A program made the translations under genes and the position numbers. 64,000 nucleotides of DNA, from positions 62,001 through 126,000 of the forward strand of contig NZ_JALJWR010000001.1 in NCBI RefSeq assembly GCF_024169315.1, in the 5' to 3' direction. The notes under the pieces are model-generated. The model worked only from the letters and a program-made list of their open reading frames with translations, was not told the DNA's origin and ran no database searches. This document shows positions 62,404 through 64,000 of this stretch, one piece after another; positions within the stretch are counted from its first letter, which is position 1, and each line of letters begins with the position of its first letter. This DNA comes from Pseudomonas migulae. GTDB lineage: Bacteria > Pseudomonadota > Gammaproteobacteria > Pseudomonadales > Pseudomonadaceae.

Positions 62404-63230
62404 ATATCCATTCCTGCGGTAACGGCTGCTAATGGTTTCGCCCTTACGGCGAGTTACTTGGAAGAGCGCCAAGTAACCAAGCGCCCAGCGCCCCTGACGT
62501 ACGGTGGCTCGCTAGTGCTCGCCATACCCTCACTCCGGTCCTGCTCCGTGGGCCCGCCGCCATCGGCCATCCATGGCCGGGGGCGGCTACCGCGGCATCC
62601 TTGCCGCGGTGCCCACTGCGCAGAACCTGCGCTCGGCCTTCCGACGGGGCAGATCAAGATCAAAAACAAAGCGAGGCGGCCTGATAGCCGGCCTGAAGTC
62701 CGTCAGGATCATCGGGGAGAACACCAATGTCATGCCCGCCAACAATCCACTGTGGGAGCGGGCTTGCTCGCGAAGGCGGCCTCGCAGACGACCTGCTCTT
62801 GCGGATGTACCCGGAACCCTGTGGGAGCTGGCTTGCCAGCGATAGACGTCCAGACACCGCATTCCTTCAGGCAGCACACGTCATCGTTAACGACCATCGC
62901 TGGCAAGCCAGCTCCCACAGGGGAATGCATACACCTGAAGAACCAGGTCGGCCGGTAGGCCGCCTCGGTTGCATTGGCGGTGGTCGCCCCCTCGTGAGGC
63001 CGAGTGGAGGTTCTGCGCAGTGGGCAACCCGGCATGGATGCCGGGTTAGCCTCCCCCGGCCATGGATGGCCGATGGCGGCGGGCCCACGGAGCAGGACCG
63101 GAAGGAGGGCATGGCGAGCCTTAGCGAGGCACCGAACGAAAGGGGCAAAAGCCCTTGGTTACTTGGGGCTCCTCCAAGTGACTCGCCGTAAGGGCGAAAC
63201 CGCCAGTCGGCATCACAAAAAAAACGGATC
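62404..63230. repeat. Large imperfect palindrome, copy C (827 bp)
   Basis: It starts ATATCCATTCCTGCGGTAAC and ends with the inverse (GTTAC... to AACGGATC), with arms CGCCCTTACGGCGAGTTACT / AGTGACTCGCCGTAAGGGCG. It has the same internal order as copy A and the reverse of copy B. The left-arm hairpin differs from all other copies, CCGCGGCA-TCCT-TGCCGCGG, with paired changes that keep the stem. Central REPs lie at about 62750-62925. Confidence 0.92.
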
Positions 63231-63378
63231 TGCCCCCAACTCAAAACCAACCCCATCACCAGATCAAGCAGGACACCGATATTGGCCATTTCAATCCCCT
63301 TTTGGCCGACATCACTCTATGAACCGACCAGTTCGTCAGCAAGAATCGAAGCAGAGCGCTGCTCTTCCAGCACGCTAG

Positions 63379-64000
<622 letters not shown>

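Overview
The window is about 64 kb of a high-GC gammaproteobacterial chromosome, almost certainly from the Pseudomonas fluorescens group. The pointers are the catR-catBCA-benR-benABCD block, an S-type pyocin, a DUF2790 secreted protein, and many REP-type palindromes carrying the core GTGGGAGCGGGCTTGCTCGC. I saw no rRNA, tRNA, CRISPR array, transposase or prophage.

Layout. 1-2807: sulfonate/nitrate-type ABC importer parts (a partial permease and two binding proteins). 2908-9947: a polysaccharide-deacetylase lipoprotein and a giant 1954-residue RTX-type protein with a recent 1008-bp internal duplication. 9975-18769: the aromatic island, catR/catBCA then benR/benABCD, which takes benzoate to 3-oxoadipate enol-lactone. 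Its regulator sites can be read directly (ATAC-N7-GTAT for CatR, two TGCA-N6-GGATA boxes for BenR). 18782-22681: small housekeeping and hypothetical genes, and an Rrf2 regulator divergent from a type II NADH-dehydrogenase-like flavoprotein. 22831-26071: a gamma-glutamylated polyamine pathway (PuuB-, PuuR- and PuuA-like). 26564-27073: a protein that is 42% methionine, followed by a strong terminator. 27252-29387: an XRE-cupin regulator with a small coupled gene, and a third ABC binding protein. 29519-35574: a GGDEF protein, a LOG protein, a MocR/PdxR regulator with azoreductase, AhpD-like and SMR genes around a four-copy operator, and a membrane-anchored hydrolase. 36752-38596: two Tat-type enzymes. 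38785-43182: a pyocin locus with a dead and an apparently live HNH domain in one toxin, a free immunity protein, and an immunity domain fused to a pyocin translocation-like domain. 43213-50119: glycolate oxidase glcDEFG and an LctP-family permease. 50302-59487: aminobutyraldehyde dehydrogenase, an APC permease, a heme-dependent dimethylamine monooxygenase operon with a readable sigma-54 promoter, and an adjacent sigma-54 activator plus a PAS-only protein. 59721-64000: small genes, a deletion scar joining two broken regulators, and the start of a putrescine-binding protein.

The theme is catabolic: benzoate, polyamines, methylated amines, glycolate/lactate and sulfonates, with competition functions (pyocin, perhaps the RTX protein). 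Three ~0.8-kb imperfect palindromes (35781-36556, 47488-48315, 62404-63230) punctuate the right half and are the most prominent non-coding structure.
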